From NCBI GenBank assembly GCA_910578755.1, contig CAJTSZ010000053.1:1-14633 (forward strand): 14,633 nucleotides of DNA, in the 5' to 3' direction. A program made the translations under genes and the position numbers. Shown here piece after piece: positions 1 through 7,050 of this stretch. This stretch comes from an uncultured Oscillospiraceae bacterium (lineage in GTDB: Bacteria; Bacillota; Clostridia; Oscillospirales; Ruminococcaceae). Under the pieces are notes generated by a model. That model saw only the letters and a list, made by a program, of their open reading frames with translations. It had not been told where the DNA came from and searched no databases. The first letter of the stretch is position 1, and each line of letters starts with the position of its first letter.

Positions 1-444
1 CTGAAAGGAAAGGTTTTGCTCCTTCAGCAGGGGCCGTATCCGCCACAGCTCGTAGAAAATTTCCCAGGGTTGGCCTGTTTTTGGGGAACGCCGCTTTGGG
101 GTCACTTCCCCTGTTTCTTCATCCACCCAACAAAGCCATTTATAGTGGGGCACCGGGTAAACCACCGTTACCTTTCCCTGCTGCAAAAACACAGGCAGCT
201 TTTTGGTTAAACCAGTAAAACTGCCTGTTTGCACCTCCCAAATGCGTTCCCCCCAAATAACATCCGCTACATACCCTTCAATGGGCACCTCGTGGTAGGT
301 GCTGTTTGGCTCTATGGTACGCTTAATTGCCCCATGGAGCATTTTTTCCCGCAGGGTGCCTATACCTGTGGCGGCGCGGTTCGCTGTCTGTTGGCGGCAG
401 GCGGCTTCAAACCGCTGCTGCCACCAGGCCAGTTCCTGTTCCAT
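1..444 (-). CDS. Conserved protein of unknown function, 3' end cut by window edge
   Basis: The start is ATG at 444, preceded by AAGGAG at six-base spacing. The first 148 residues are visible and the frame is still open at position 1. I recognise it as a soluble protein type found in Clostridia but cannot name a function. There is no signal peptide or membrane segment. A basic N-terminal helix (about residues 1-45) is followed by a beta-rich part with D61 (YVAD), E70-x-Q72 (WEVQT) and K81/K82, then VVYPVPHYKWLCWVDEETGEV and an SPKTG segment. The D-(x8)-E-x-Q spacing resembles a PD-(D/E)xK nuclease core, which is only a suggestion. It is the last visible gene of the hydrolase operon. It overlaps the 3' end of the D-aminoacylase-like gene by 38 bases, so its translation is probably coupled. 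The gene itself is certain; its function is open. Confidence 0.8.
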   Translation of the reverse strand, partial: MEQELAWWQQRFEAACRQQTANRAATGIGTLREKMLHGAIKRTIEPNSTYHEVPIEGYVADVIWGERIWEVQTGSFTGLTKKLPVFLQQGKVTVVYPVPHYKWLCWVDEETGEVTPKRRSPKTGQPWEIFYELWRIRPLLKEQNLSFQ

Positions 445-1831
445 TGAAATACTCCTTTTTGTTTTGGGCCCCATAGCGCAGTATTTGGCCGCTTTTTGTA
501 TTTTGAAAGCAGCCCTCATCCACCGCCGCCACGCCGTTAACAAACACGTAGGGTATCCCCTCCGGGGGCGCGTCGGGTTTGCCTTTGTCCGGGGTTTTGG
601 CATGGTCCCAAATAGTTTCCATGTTAAAAAGGACAATGTCCGCGTCAAAGCCTGGGGCAAGCTCCCCTTTGTTTTGGATGTTAAAGGTTTGGGCCGGCAA
701 AAGGGTAGCTTTATAAACAGCTTCCTCCAGGGAAAGCAGCTTTTGCTCCTGCACCATTTTGCGCAGGTACCGGGGGTAGCTGCCTGCAATTTGGGGGTGG
801 CCTTCCCCAGGGGCATAGGGGCCGGTATCGGTGCTCATCATAACATAGGGCTTAGTTAGGGTATCGTAAATTTCAAAGGGCTTGCCGCTGAAGCAAATAA
901 TAGAATCGTTGGGGCAGCTGTGCCGCAGGTGCAGGTACAAATCCCTGTTGAGCCGCGCGCCGGTATACTGGCCTGTGGCCACAACCATATCGGCAAAGCG
1001 CAGGGAATTATCCTGAATGGTTTGTTCATCAAAGGTAGCTGTTCCCACATAGGTAGCCCAATCGGTATACATACCGCTGTCGGCCCAAACATCCAGCCCC
1101 TTTGCCCTTGCTTCATCTACAATAGCTAGGGCGGGGTGCAAGGTGCCAAAGCCGCTGTACTGGTACACAAAATGGCTGAGAAGGAGCCGGCCGCCGCTGT
1201 GCTTTGCCGCAGAAAGCATTTCGTACAGGGAATACAGGTCGTTTTGGGTAAACAGCCGGGTGTGTACCGGCAAAATGCGGCCATACTCTGCGGCCAGGCT
1301 TGCCATGGCGTTTATTTCCTCCAGGCTGGCGCCGGGGGAATAATCCAGCCCTAGGGAAACGCCGGCGGCCCCCTGCTCCAAGGCCCGGCGGCCAATGGCT
1401 ACCATTTGGCTGATTTGATTTTTGCTTGCCGGCTGGTTTACATCAGCAAGGCCCACGGCCTGGCGCATGGAAAAGCTGTGGCCCACCAGCTCCGCCTGGT
1501 TAATAACATAGCCCTGCTTCTCCTGTTGGGCAAAGTACTCCTCCATATTTAAAGGGGAAAGGCCGCAGTTCCCCCCAATGGTGGTGGTAATGCCCTGCAT
1601 AACCCCAAGGCGGGCGCTGTAGGAATCGCCGTCCAGGTGGCCGTGAACATCAATAAAGCCGGGAGCCGCCACAAGGCCGGTACAGTTAATTTCCCGGGAA
1701 GCCTGCGGCAAAGGCGCGCCAGGGCTGAGGATTTGGTCTATTTCCCCGTTTTTTATGGCAATGTGTCCCAAAAAACTGGTTTTGGCCCGTACATCAACAA
1801 TTTTTGCATTGAGGAGCAGTATATCAACCAT
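407..1831 (-). CDS. N-acyl-D-amino-acid deacylase (D-aminoacylase) family amidohydrolase
   Basis: A 474-residue cytoplasmic metal-dependent hydrolase of the amidohydrolase superfamily. The family cleaves N-acyl groups from D-amino acids or related amides. Residues 1-55 form the N-terminal beta sandwich. Metal-site motifs follow: H63-x-H65 in GFIDVHGHLD, C89 in GGNCGLSP (the bridging Cys of D-aminoacylases), H190 in VHTR, H220 in LLLSHF and catalytic D335 in STDTGPY. GHPQIAGSYPR and the C-terminal GELAPGFDADIVLF segment complete the fold. A longer reading frame extends upstream, but ATG 1831 is chosen because GGGGGG precedes it and the protein then starts directly with the family's usual DILLLNAKIVD. 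It overlaps the NifH-like gene by 8 bases. Family membership is firm. The substrate is unknown: the second His motif is HTR where many homologues have HxRdE, so it could act on another N-acyl compound. Confidence 0.88.
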   Translation of the reverse strand: MVDILLLNAKIVDVRAKTSFLGHIAIKNGEIDQILSPGAPLPQASREINCTGLVAAPGFIDVHGHLDGDSYSARLGVMQGITTTIGGNCGLSPLNMEEYFAQQEKQGYVINQAELVGHSFSMRQAVGLADVNQPASKNQISQMVAIGRRALEQGAAGVSLGLDYSPGASLEEINAMASLAAEYGRILPVHTRLFTQNDLYSLYEMLSAAKHSGGRLLLSHFVYQYSGFGTLHPALAIVDEARAKGLDVWADSGMYTDWATYVGTATFDEQTIQDNSLRFADMVVATGQYTGARLNRDLYLHLRHSCPNDSIICFSGKPFEIYDTLTKPYVMMSTDTGPYAPGEGHPQIAGSYPRYLRKMVQEQKLLSLEEAVYKATLLPAQTFNIQNKGELAPGFDADIVLFNMETIWDHAKTPDKGKPDAPPEGIPYVFVNGVAAVDEGCFQNTKSGQILRYGAQNKKEYFNGTGTGLVAAAV

Positions 1832-2705
1832 GTTTGCCCCCCTGTTCCCCGCTGCTGTTGGAATAGGGCTGGCCCTCCTCCTCCAGCAGGCGGTGCAGTT
1901 CCCTCTGCTGCCAAGCGCTGATCCAGGAAAGCAGCTCCGAACGGGTGTAGGGTGCAAGGGGGGCAGGCTGGGCCGGCTTCAGCAGCGCCTGAGCCACCTG
2001 ACGCATATTTTGGGCCGCTGGACACTGGGGCGCGGCAGCAAAAATGGTTTTGCCCGCCAGGGCGCTGTAATGAAGGCCCTTTGCGTATTCCACACTGCCC
2101 AAAACAGGGAGATTTACAGCCTGGGCAAAGGAGAGCAGCTGCTCCTTTGCCTCCGGGCCTGCGCTGTTGAGCAACAGCTGCACAGGGAGCACATCCCTTC
2201 TGCCAGCTTTCACCACTGCCTGAAGCAAGCTGTTTACCGTGGCGGCAGCGGCAAAGCTGCCGTTGGTCACAAGGATGCAGCGGTGCATTACCCCTTCCCG
2301 AATGGGCAGGATATAGCCGGTGCAGGGGATTTCCCCGGAAATATCGTACAAAATATAATCCAGGCCCAGGCCCTGGGTAATATTTTGGGTTTCCAGCATT
2401 TCGTCTATCAGGTTAACGCCCCTGGCCAGGCAGCCAATGCCAGGTTCAATGCTGCCCAGCTCCAGGCAGAACACCCCGCTTTGGGTGGGAAGGATGCAGT
2501 CCTTTAAATTGATTTTATATTGGGCGCGGTATGCTTCCAGGGCGGGCAATACTTCCGCCTGGCCCCGCAGCAGCGCGGTGGAGTAAAAACTATCCCCCAC
2601 CAAAAGCACCCGGTAACCCAGTAGAGCCAGCGCGTGGCTGATATTTTGCGCCACGGTGCTTTTTCCGCTGCCGCCGTGGCCTAAAAAACAAATGCGCTGC
2701 GCCAT
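1824..2705 (-). CDS. NifH-like iron-sulfur ATPase (nitrogenase reductase homologue)
   Basis: A 293-residue protein of the NifH/BchL/CfbC branch of deviant P-loop ATPases. In characterised members, a homodimer holds one [4Fe-4S] cluster and passes electrons to a partner enzyme on ATP hydrolysis. Seen here: the P-loop GHGGSGKST at 9-17, C92 in EPGIGCLARGV (matching the first cluster ligand of NifH), C128 in YDISGEIPCTGYILPIREG (second ligand, after switch II), and R95 at the position of the NifH ADP-ribosylated Arg. Oddities: the P-loop signature Lys is His10, the switch I DPKAD motif is not retained, and the switch II Asp before the second Cys is Glu125. The ATG overlaps the TAA of the M20 gene by one base (TAATG), with AAGGAGG upstream. 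No NifD/NifK-like subunit is in the window. The two Cys motifs argue against a plain ParA/MinD. The partner and reaction are unknown. Confidence 0.85.
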   Translation of the reverse strand: MAQRICFLGHGGSGKSTVAQNISHALALLGYRVLLVGDSFYSTALLRGQAEVLPALEAYRAQYKINLKDCILPTQSGVFCLELGSIEPGIGCLARGVNLIDEMLETQNITQGLGLDYILYDISGEIPCTGYILPIREGVMHRCILVTNGSFAAAATVNSLLQAVVKAGRRDVLPVQLLLNSAGPEAKEQLLSFAQAVNLPVLGSVEYAKGLHYSALAGKTIFAAAPQCPAAQNMRQVAQALLKPAQPAPLAPYTRSELLSWISAWQQRELHRLLEEEGQPYSNSSGEQGGKHG

Positions 2706-4036
2706 TAACCCTGCCTCCTTATTTTATCCACATAGCTTTCCCTGGTAAATACAGGGGTAAAGCTTTCTATGGTCTGTTTTGCGGCGGCGGCCCCATCCCT
2801 AAGGAGATGATAAGCCGAAAGGGCCATCATTTTTGCCGGCATAATGTAAGCCGTATCCTCATCTGTTACGGTGAAATCTGCACTGTGCAAATCCCCCGCA
2901 ACGCCTCCATGGGTGAAATTGACCACCGGCATCAGGTGGGTAAGGTCCCCCACATCGGTACAGGCGGTATTAATCATGTAGGGCTCTGTATATTCTATGC
3001 TGTAGCGGCCACCAAGGGCATTGGCCGCGGCAATCACCGCCGGGTGGGCCGGGCTGGGGATAACCGGCAGGTAGCCGCTGTAAGTAGTAATTTCCGCTGT
3101 GGCCCCCAAGGCTTGGGCGCAGTGGGTACAGGCATCGTCAAACTGTTGGGCGGCGCTTTCCAGCGCTTTTAGGTTGCAGGCGCGCACCATGGCGTCCATA
3201 ACCACGGTTTCCGGCACCACATTTAGTGCGGTTCCCCCCTGGATAATGTTGGTATGGACGCGCACCGTATCCTTTTCCTGGAATGTTTCCCGCAGCAGGC
3301 CAATGGCGGAAAGGGCCAGCCCCGCCGCGTTTAAGGCGTTAACCCCAGCGTGGGGCGCTGCCGCTGCATGGGCCGCCTTCCCCCGGAACACCACCCGTTT
3401 GCACACACAGCCATTGCAGGCCACATTGCCCAAAAGCAGGTCCTTTTGGCTGGGAGCCATGTGAACATGGGTTGTAAGGGCAATATCCGTATTGCAAAAG
3501 GCCCCCAGGCGGATCAGTTCCATTTTGCCGGAGCAAAACTCCACACCCCGTTCCTGCTGCAGCTGCTGGCGCACGCTGACAGGCACATATTCCTCCGCAG
3601 GCACAGCGAAAAAATCCACCTCCCCACACAGCTGGGCTGCTACCTCCGGCACAGTTAAGGCCACCGCCGCCCCCACCATGGCGGTAAGCTGGGCATTGTG
3701 GCCGCAGGCATGGGCAATACCGTTTTTAGGGTTGGCTCCTGGGTGGGTTGGGCAGGCAATGCCGTCCAGCTCGCCAATTACAGTGACCCGGGGGCCGGTC
3801 TGGCCCCCCTTTTGCAGGGCCCGCACGCCGGTGCCTGCCAGGCCGGTTTCTGTTTGCAGGCCAATTCCCTCCAAAAACTGCTGTACTGCGGCAGCGGTTT
3901 CAAACTCAAAAAAGCCGGGCTCCGCGCAGGAAGCGGTTTTGCGGGCAAAGGCCAGCAGCTTTTCCCGGTTGGCGTCAATGGCGGCGATAATTTTTTTCTC
4001 TGTTTCGTTGGCAGCATAGCTGTTTATTGTGTCCAT
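2705..4036 (-). CDS. M20 family amidohydrolase (AbgB-like zinc-dependent amide hydrolase)
   Basis: A 443-residue metallohydrolase of the M20D type, related to AbgB and other N-acyl amino acid hydrolases that split amide bonds with two zinc ions. Motifs: GELDGI at 89-93, HACGHN at 109-114 (first metal cluster, AbgB-like GHN in place of GHD), PAEEY at 146-150 with the catalytic Glu pair, THVHMAP for the metal and dimer-interface His, a lid/dimerisation domain from about 200 to 310, and NFTHGGVAGDLHSADF near the C terminus for the last metal ligand. ATG 4036 is preferred to the in-frame GTG at 4042 because GGGGAG lies five bases before the ATG but touches the GTG. There is no signal peptide, so it is cytosolic. 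It is the first gene of the operon and directly precedes the NifH-like gene. The family is certain, the substrate not. Confidence 0.9.
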   Translation of the reverse strand: MDTINSYAANETEKKIIAAIDANREKLLAFARKTASCAEPGFFEFETAAAVQQFLEGIGLQTETGLAGTGVRALQKGGQTGPRVTVIGELDGIACPTHPGANPKNGIAHACGHNAQLTAMVGAAVALTVPEVAAQLCGEVDFFAVPAEEYVPVSVRQQLQQERGVEFCSGKMELIRLGAFCNTDIALTTHVHMAPSQKDLLLGNVACNGCVCKRVVFRGKAAHAAAAPHAGVNALNAAGLALSAIGLLRETFQEKDTVRVHTNIIQGGTALNVVPETVVMDAMVRACNLKALESAAQQFDDACTHCAQALGATAEITTYSGYLPVIPSPAHPAVIAAANALGGRYSIEYTEPYMINTACTDVGDLTHLMPVVNFTHGGVAGDLHSADFTVTDEDTAYIMPAKMMALSAYHLLRDGAAAAKQTIESFTPVFTRESYVDKIRRQG

Positions 4037-4179
4037 AAACACTCCCCTTTCTTAAAGCCTATTTAGAATCCCCTGCACACATCTTGACAGCTGTTTTTTC
4101 ACCCTGCTGTGTTAAAAACACCTCGCCAATTCCCAAACAGGCTCTTAAACTGAATCGTTTTCTCTATAACCCTGCACAG

Positions 4180-4206
4180 AAGAAAACCGCCGGGAATTCC
4201 GACGGT
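4180..4206 (-). terminator. Terminator after the potABCD-like operon
   Basis: Inverted repeat ACCGCCGG-GAATT-CCGACGGT (8 pairs with one mismatch, 5-base loop) at 4186-4206. On the minus strand it is followed by TTTTCTTCTG. It lies 50 bases after the stop of the substrate-binding protein gene and 144 bases before the hydrolase operon. It probably ends or attenuates importer transcription. The T-run is short, so read-through is possible. Confidence 0.6.
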
Positions 4207-4256
4207 CCTCTTTGCTTTCCGTTCCCTTTTGCCTGTGGCGCCTCTGTACAAAAAGG

Positions 4257-5345
4257 CTACTGGCCGCAAGCTGCTTTAAATTCTGTCCAAGCCTTTACAT
4301 GGGCTTCGTCGGCCTCGGCGGTAATGTTTTGAATCATCTCTGTTTCGCCGGAAAAATCCTCCGGCAGGGTAAGGAAGGGCTTATAGGCGTCCTCAATCAG
4401 TTCGTCTGCCGCCTTGTTGGTGCAGTAGTAGCCCATAAATTCAAAGCACTGTTTTGCAATTTCCGGACGCAGGATGTAATCCATAAATTTGTGGGCTGCC
4501 TCCGGGTTGGGGGCTGCGGAAGGGACAAACTGGGCCATAACGCCAAAACCAACACCCTCGGTTGGGTAAACCACTTTTAAATCCGGGTTTTGCAGGCAGG
4601 CCAAAGTTACTTGGCTGGTGTACATAACGGCCGCGCCAACCTCGCCGGAAAGCAGGTCGTCCTGAACGTTGTCGTCCTTAATTAAACGGATATTTGGGGC
4701 AAGCTCCAGCAGCTTTTTGCCGGCGGCCTCAATGGTGGCTATATCTGTAACATTGTAGCTTTCGCCCAGTACCTTTAACGCCATACCGTTTACCACACGG
4801 TAGTTGCCAATAACGGCCAGGTTATCCTGAAGGGAAGCGTCCCACAGGTCCGCGTAGCTGGTAATTTCCTTTTCCACAGCGGCTGGGTTGTAAACCAGGG
4901 TTTGCACACCGGCGCCAAAGGGCACGGTGTACTTATTTTCCGGGTCAAAAAACTGGCTTTGGTAGATGGGGTTTACATTGCTGTAGTTAGGGAGCAGCTC
5001 CTTATTCAAAGGGGCAACCAGGCCCTCGGCAATGGCGGTTTCAATAATGTAATCGTCGGCGATAATAACGTCATAGTCGCCGCCTTTGGCAGTTTCCAGC
5101 TTGGCCAGCATGGTTTCGTCTGTATCAAAGCTGGAATAGTTTACCTTAATTCCAGTTTCCGCAGTAAAACCTTCTAAAACCTCCTGGGGAAACATATTTT
5201 CCCAGGTATACAGGTTCAGCTCCCCTGCTGCCACAGGCTGGGAGGGGCCGTCCGCGCCGGGGGCGGGGGCTTCTTCCTTGCTGCAGGCGGCAAAGGTTGG
5301 CAGAGCCAGGGCTAAAATTAAGGTAAGCGCTAAAAATTTTTTCAT
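4257..5345 (-). CDS. potD: PotD-type substrate-binding lipoprotein of ABC importer
   Basis: A 362-residue extracellular binding protein of the spermidine/putrescine (PotD/PotF) group. It has a lipoprotein signal peptide (MKKFLALTLILALALPTFAAC) with lipidated C21, then an acidic Pro/Gly-rich linker to about residue 40. The mature part starts with the typical ELNLYTWENMFPQEVLEGF and ends with the usual PNPEAAHKFMDYILRPEIA block. ATG 5345 is set by AGGAGG seven bases upstream; the upstream in-frame extension lacks a signal peptide. It is the last gene of the importer operon, 25 bases after potC. Odd: where E. coli PotD has D168, E171, W255 and D257 for the polyamine, my by-eye alignment gives N181, V184, G268 and M270. 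The symbol therefore marks family and position, not proven polyamine binding. Confidence 0.85.
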   Translation of the reverse strand: MKKFLALTLILALALPTFAACSKEEAPAPGADGPSQPVAAGELNLYTWENMFPQEVLEGFTAETGIKVNYSSFDTDETMLAKLETAKGGDYDVIIADDYIIETAIAEGLVAPLNKELLPNYSNVNPIYQSQFFDPENKYTVPFGAGVQTLVYNPAAVEKEITSYADLWDASLQDNLAVIGNYRVVNGMALKVLGESYNVTDIATIEAAGKKLLELAPNIRLIKDDNVQDDLLSGEVGAAVMYTSQVTLACLQNPDLKVVYPTEGVGFGVMAQFVPSAAPNPEAAHKFMDYILRPEIAKQCFEFMGYYCTNKAADELIEDAYKPFLTLPEDFSGETEMIQNITAEADEAHVKAWTEFKAACGQ

Positions 5346-5370
5346 CTTGTTTCCTCCTGTATTATATGTG

Positions 5371-6159
5371 CTATTTCTTTTCCTTGGGCCGCCCAATGCG
5401 GCTTAACAGATTAGAAAGAATCACCAAAACAATGGTTGCCCCAAGCATCAGGGTACACAGGGCGTTAATTTCCGGCGTTACCCCGGTTTTTATTTGGGTG
5501 TACACCTTAATTGGCAGTGTGTTCACGTTAACGCCGGTAACAAAAACACTGATAATAACGTCGTCCAGGCTCATGGCAAAGCTGAGCAGCATCCCGGAAA
5601 GGATAGCCGGCATAAGCAGGGGCAGGGTAATATCCACAAAAACCCGGAGCTCGCTGGCGCCCAAATCCTTGGCTGCCTCAGTCAGGGATTTATCCATACC
5701 CACCAGGCGGGCCTTTACCAGCATGTAAACATAAGGCACGCAGAAGGTGGTATGGGCCAAAATAAGGGTGGTCATACCAAAGGGCAGGCCCAGCAGGGCA
5801 AAAAAGGTCATAAACACCATACCCAAAATAATTTCCGGTATCATAATCGGCAGCATGGAAAGGTACTCCACAGCCCCTTTGGTGCGCATTTTTACCTTTT
5901 GAAAGCCAACAGCCCCCAGTGTGCCAATAACCGCGGCAGCAACGCTGGCCGAAAGGGCCAAAACAATGCTGTTGAGCAGGGCCTGGAACATGGCTTTATC
6001 CTTAAACAGGGTTTCGTACCATTTTAAAGAAAAGCCGCCCCACACGGAACTGATTTTGCTTTCGTTAAAGGAATACACAATAACCAGAATAATGGGCAAG
6101 TATAATACAGCCGTTACCACGCCAATGTAAATGTTGGGGAGCTTTGTGCGGTTCTTCAT
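5371..6159 (-). CDS. potC: ABC importer permease, PotC type
   Basis: A 262-residue inner-membrane permease with six predicted hydrophobic segments. It is the normal size for PotC and half of the transmembrane channel. The cytoplasmic EAA loop that docks on the ATPase is at 161-168 (EAAKDLGA), followed by the typical DITLPLLMPAILSG and FAMSLDDVIIS segments. The start ATG overlaps the potB stop in ATGA (4 bases), the classic coupled arrangement. PotC-type permeases partner with PotB as a heterodimer. Subunit type is firm; transported substrate is unknown. Confidence 0.92.
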   Translation of the reverse strand: MKNRTKLPNIYIGVVTAVLYLPIILVIVYSFNESKISSVWGGFSLKWYETLFKDKAMFQALLNSIVLALSASVAAAVIGTLGAVGFQKVKMRTKGAVEYLSMLPIMIPEIILGMVFMTFFALLGLPFGMTTLILAHTTFCVPYVYMLVKARLVGMDKSLTEAAKDLGASELRVFVDITLPLLMPAILSGMLLSFAMSLDDVIISVFVTGVNVNTLPIKVYTQIKTGVTPEINALCTLMLGATIVLVILSNLLSRIGRPKEKK

Positions 6160-7049
6160 AAAATCCCCTCCAGTTCTGTGGTGTGGGTAACCCGCTTATA
6201 TAAGGAAATCATCAGGCTGGTGAGCACCATTAAAATAACGGAAAGGGCCGCGGCAAAGGGCCAGTTGTGGGCCTTCATCAGCTGGTCCTGAATTAAACTG
6301 CCCACCAGTACCACCTTGTTGCCGCCCAAAATATCGGCAATGAAAAACAAGCCCATAGAAGGGATAAAGGTCAGTATTACGCCGGAAAGCAGCCCCGGCA
6401 TGGTGAGCTTTAAGGTCACTGTTAAAAAGGCCTTCATTGGGGTGGCGCCCAAGTCGCGGGCGGCCTCCACTAGGCTCCAGTCCATTTTTTCCGCGCTGGA
6501 GTACACGGCCAGTATCATAAACTGCAGCAGGGCATACACCATGCCTACCACCACAGCCGGGTAGGTGTACAGCAGTTTTAAAGGGGTTTTAATCAGCCCC
6601 AAGGCTATTAAAACAGAATCTAAGGTGCCATTGGCGCGGAAAATAATAATCCAGCCATAAAGGCGGATAAGGGAGCTTGTCCAAAAGGGAATCATCAGCA
6701 AAAGCATAACAATTTTTTTCCACTTGGCGGAAAGCTTGGCCATAAAATAGCCAAAGGGGTACCCAATAGCCGCAATAAGCAGGGTGCTGGTAAAGGCCAG
6801 CTTAATGGATTCCCAAAAGGTTTGCAGGTACACCGAATCCAAAATATTTTTGTAATTATCCAAGGTAAACTGGTTTACCACGCCCCAAACTTCCGCCCTG
6901 GTTTGAAAGCTGAGCACCACCATGTAAATAAGGGGGCCTGCTACAAACAGCAGTGTAAACAAATACAGGGGTAAAATGGTAAGCCATATGCCGTAATTTA
7001 CTTTTTTGCCCTTGCCGTGGGAGGCCAAGGCGTTTTTTGGCGTTTTCAT
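6156..7049 (-). CDS. potB: ABC importer permease, PotB type
   Basis: A 297-residue membrane permease with an N-terminal cytoplasmic basic stretch (1-18), a first membrane helix at about 20-45 and an EAA loop at 195-202 (EAARDLGA). The following VTLKLTMPGLLSGVILTFIPSMG segment is typical of PotB. ATG 7049 lies one base after the potA stop and is preceded by GGAGGAGG inside the potA 3' end. The longer upstream frame would overlap potA by about 100 bases and lacks this site. It forms the channel with the PotC-type subunit. Confidence 0.92.
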   Translation of the reverse strand: MKTPKNALASHGKGKKVNYGIWLTILPLYLFTLLFVAGPLIYMVVLSFQTRAEVWGVVNQFTLDNYKNILDSVYLQTFWESIKLAFTSTLLIAAIGYPFGYFMAKLSAKWKKIVMLLLMIPFWTSSLIRLYGWIIIFRANGTLDSVLIALGLIKTPLKLLYTYPAVVVGMVYALLQFMILAVYSSAEKMDWSLVEAARDLGATPMKAFLTVTLKLTMPGLLSGVILTFIPSMGLFFIADILGGNKVVLVGSLIQDQLMKAHNWPFAAALSVILMVLTSLMISLYKRVTHTTELEGIL

Positions 7050-7050
7050 G

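Noticed and set aside
299..859. 186-codon plus-strand frame opposite the D-aminoacylase-like gene
   Set aside because: A shadow of a motif-rich real gene; no ribosome binding site or recognisable protein features.
1832..1957. 42-residue N-terminal extension of the D-aminoacylase-like protein
   Set aside because: It would overlap the NifH-like gene by 134 bases, has an unrelated Cys/Arg-rich composition, and ATG 1831 gives the normal family N terminus.
1824..2705. Reading the NifH-like protein as ParA/MinD
   Set aside because: The two cysteine motifs (GIGC and the Cys after switch II) and the EPGxGC..RGV context are specific to the NifH branch.
1..4036. Nitrogen-fixation locus
   Set aside because: No NifD, NifK, NifE, NifN or NifB-like gene is present; only a single divergent NifH-like gene is seen.
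4034..4042. GTG at 4042 as start of the M20 gene
   Set aside because: The GGGGAG site directly touches this GTG; ATG 4036 has proper spacing.
4084..4117. TTGACA on the plus strand between the two left operons
   Set aside because: No -10 at the right distance (the nearest TTAAAA is 22 bases away) and no plus-strand gene downstream.
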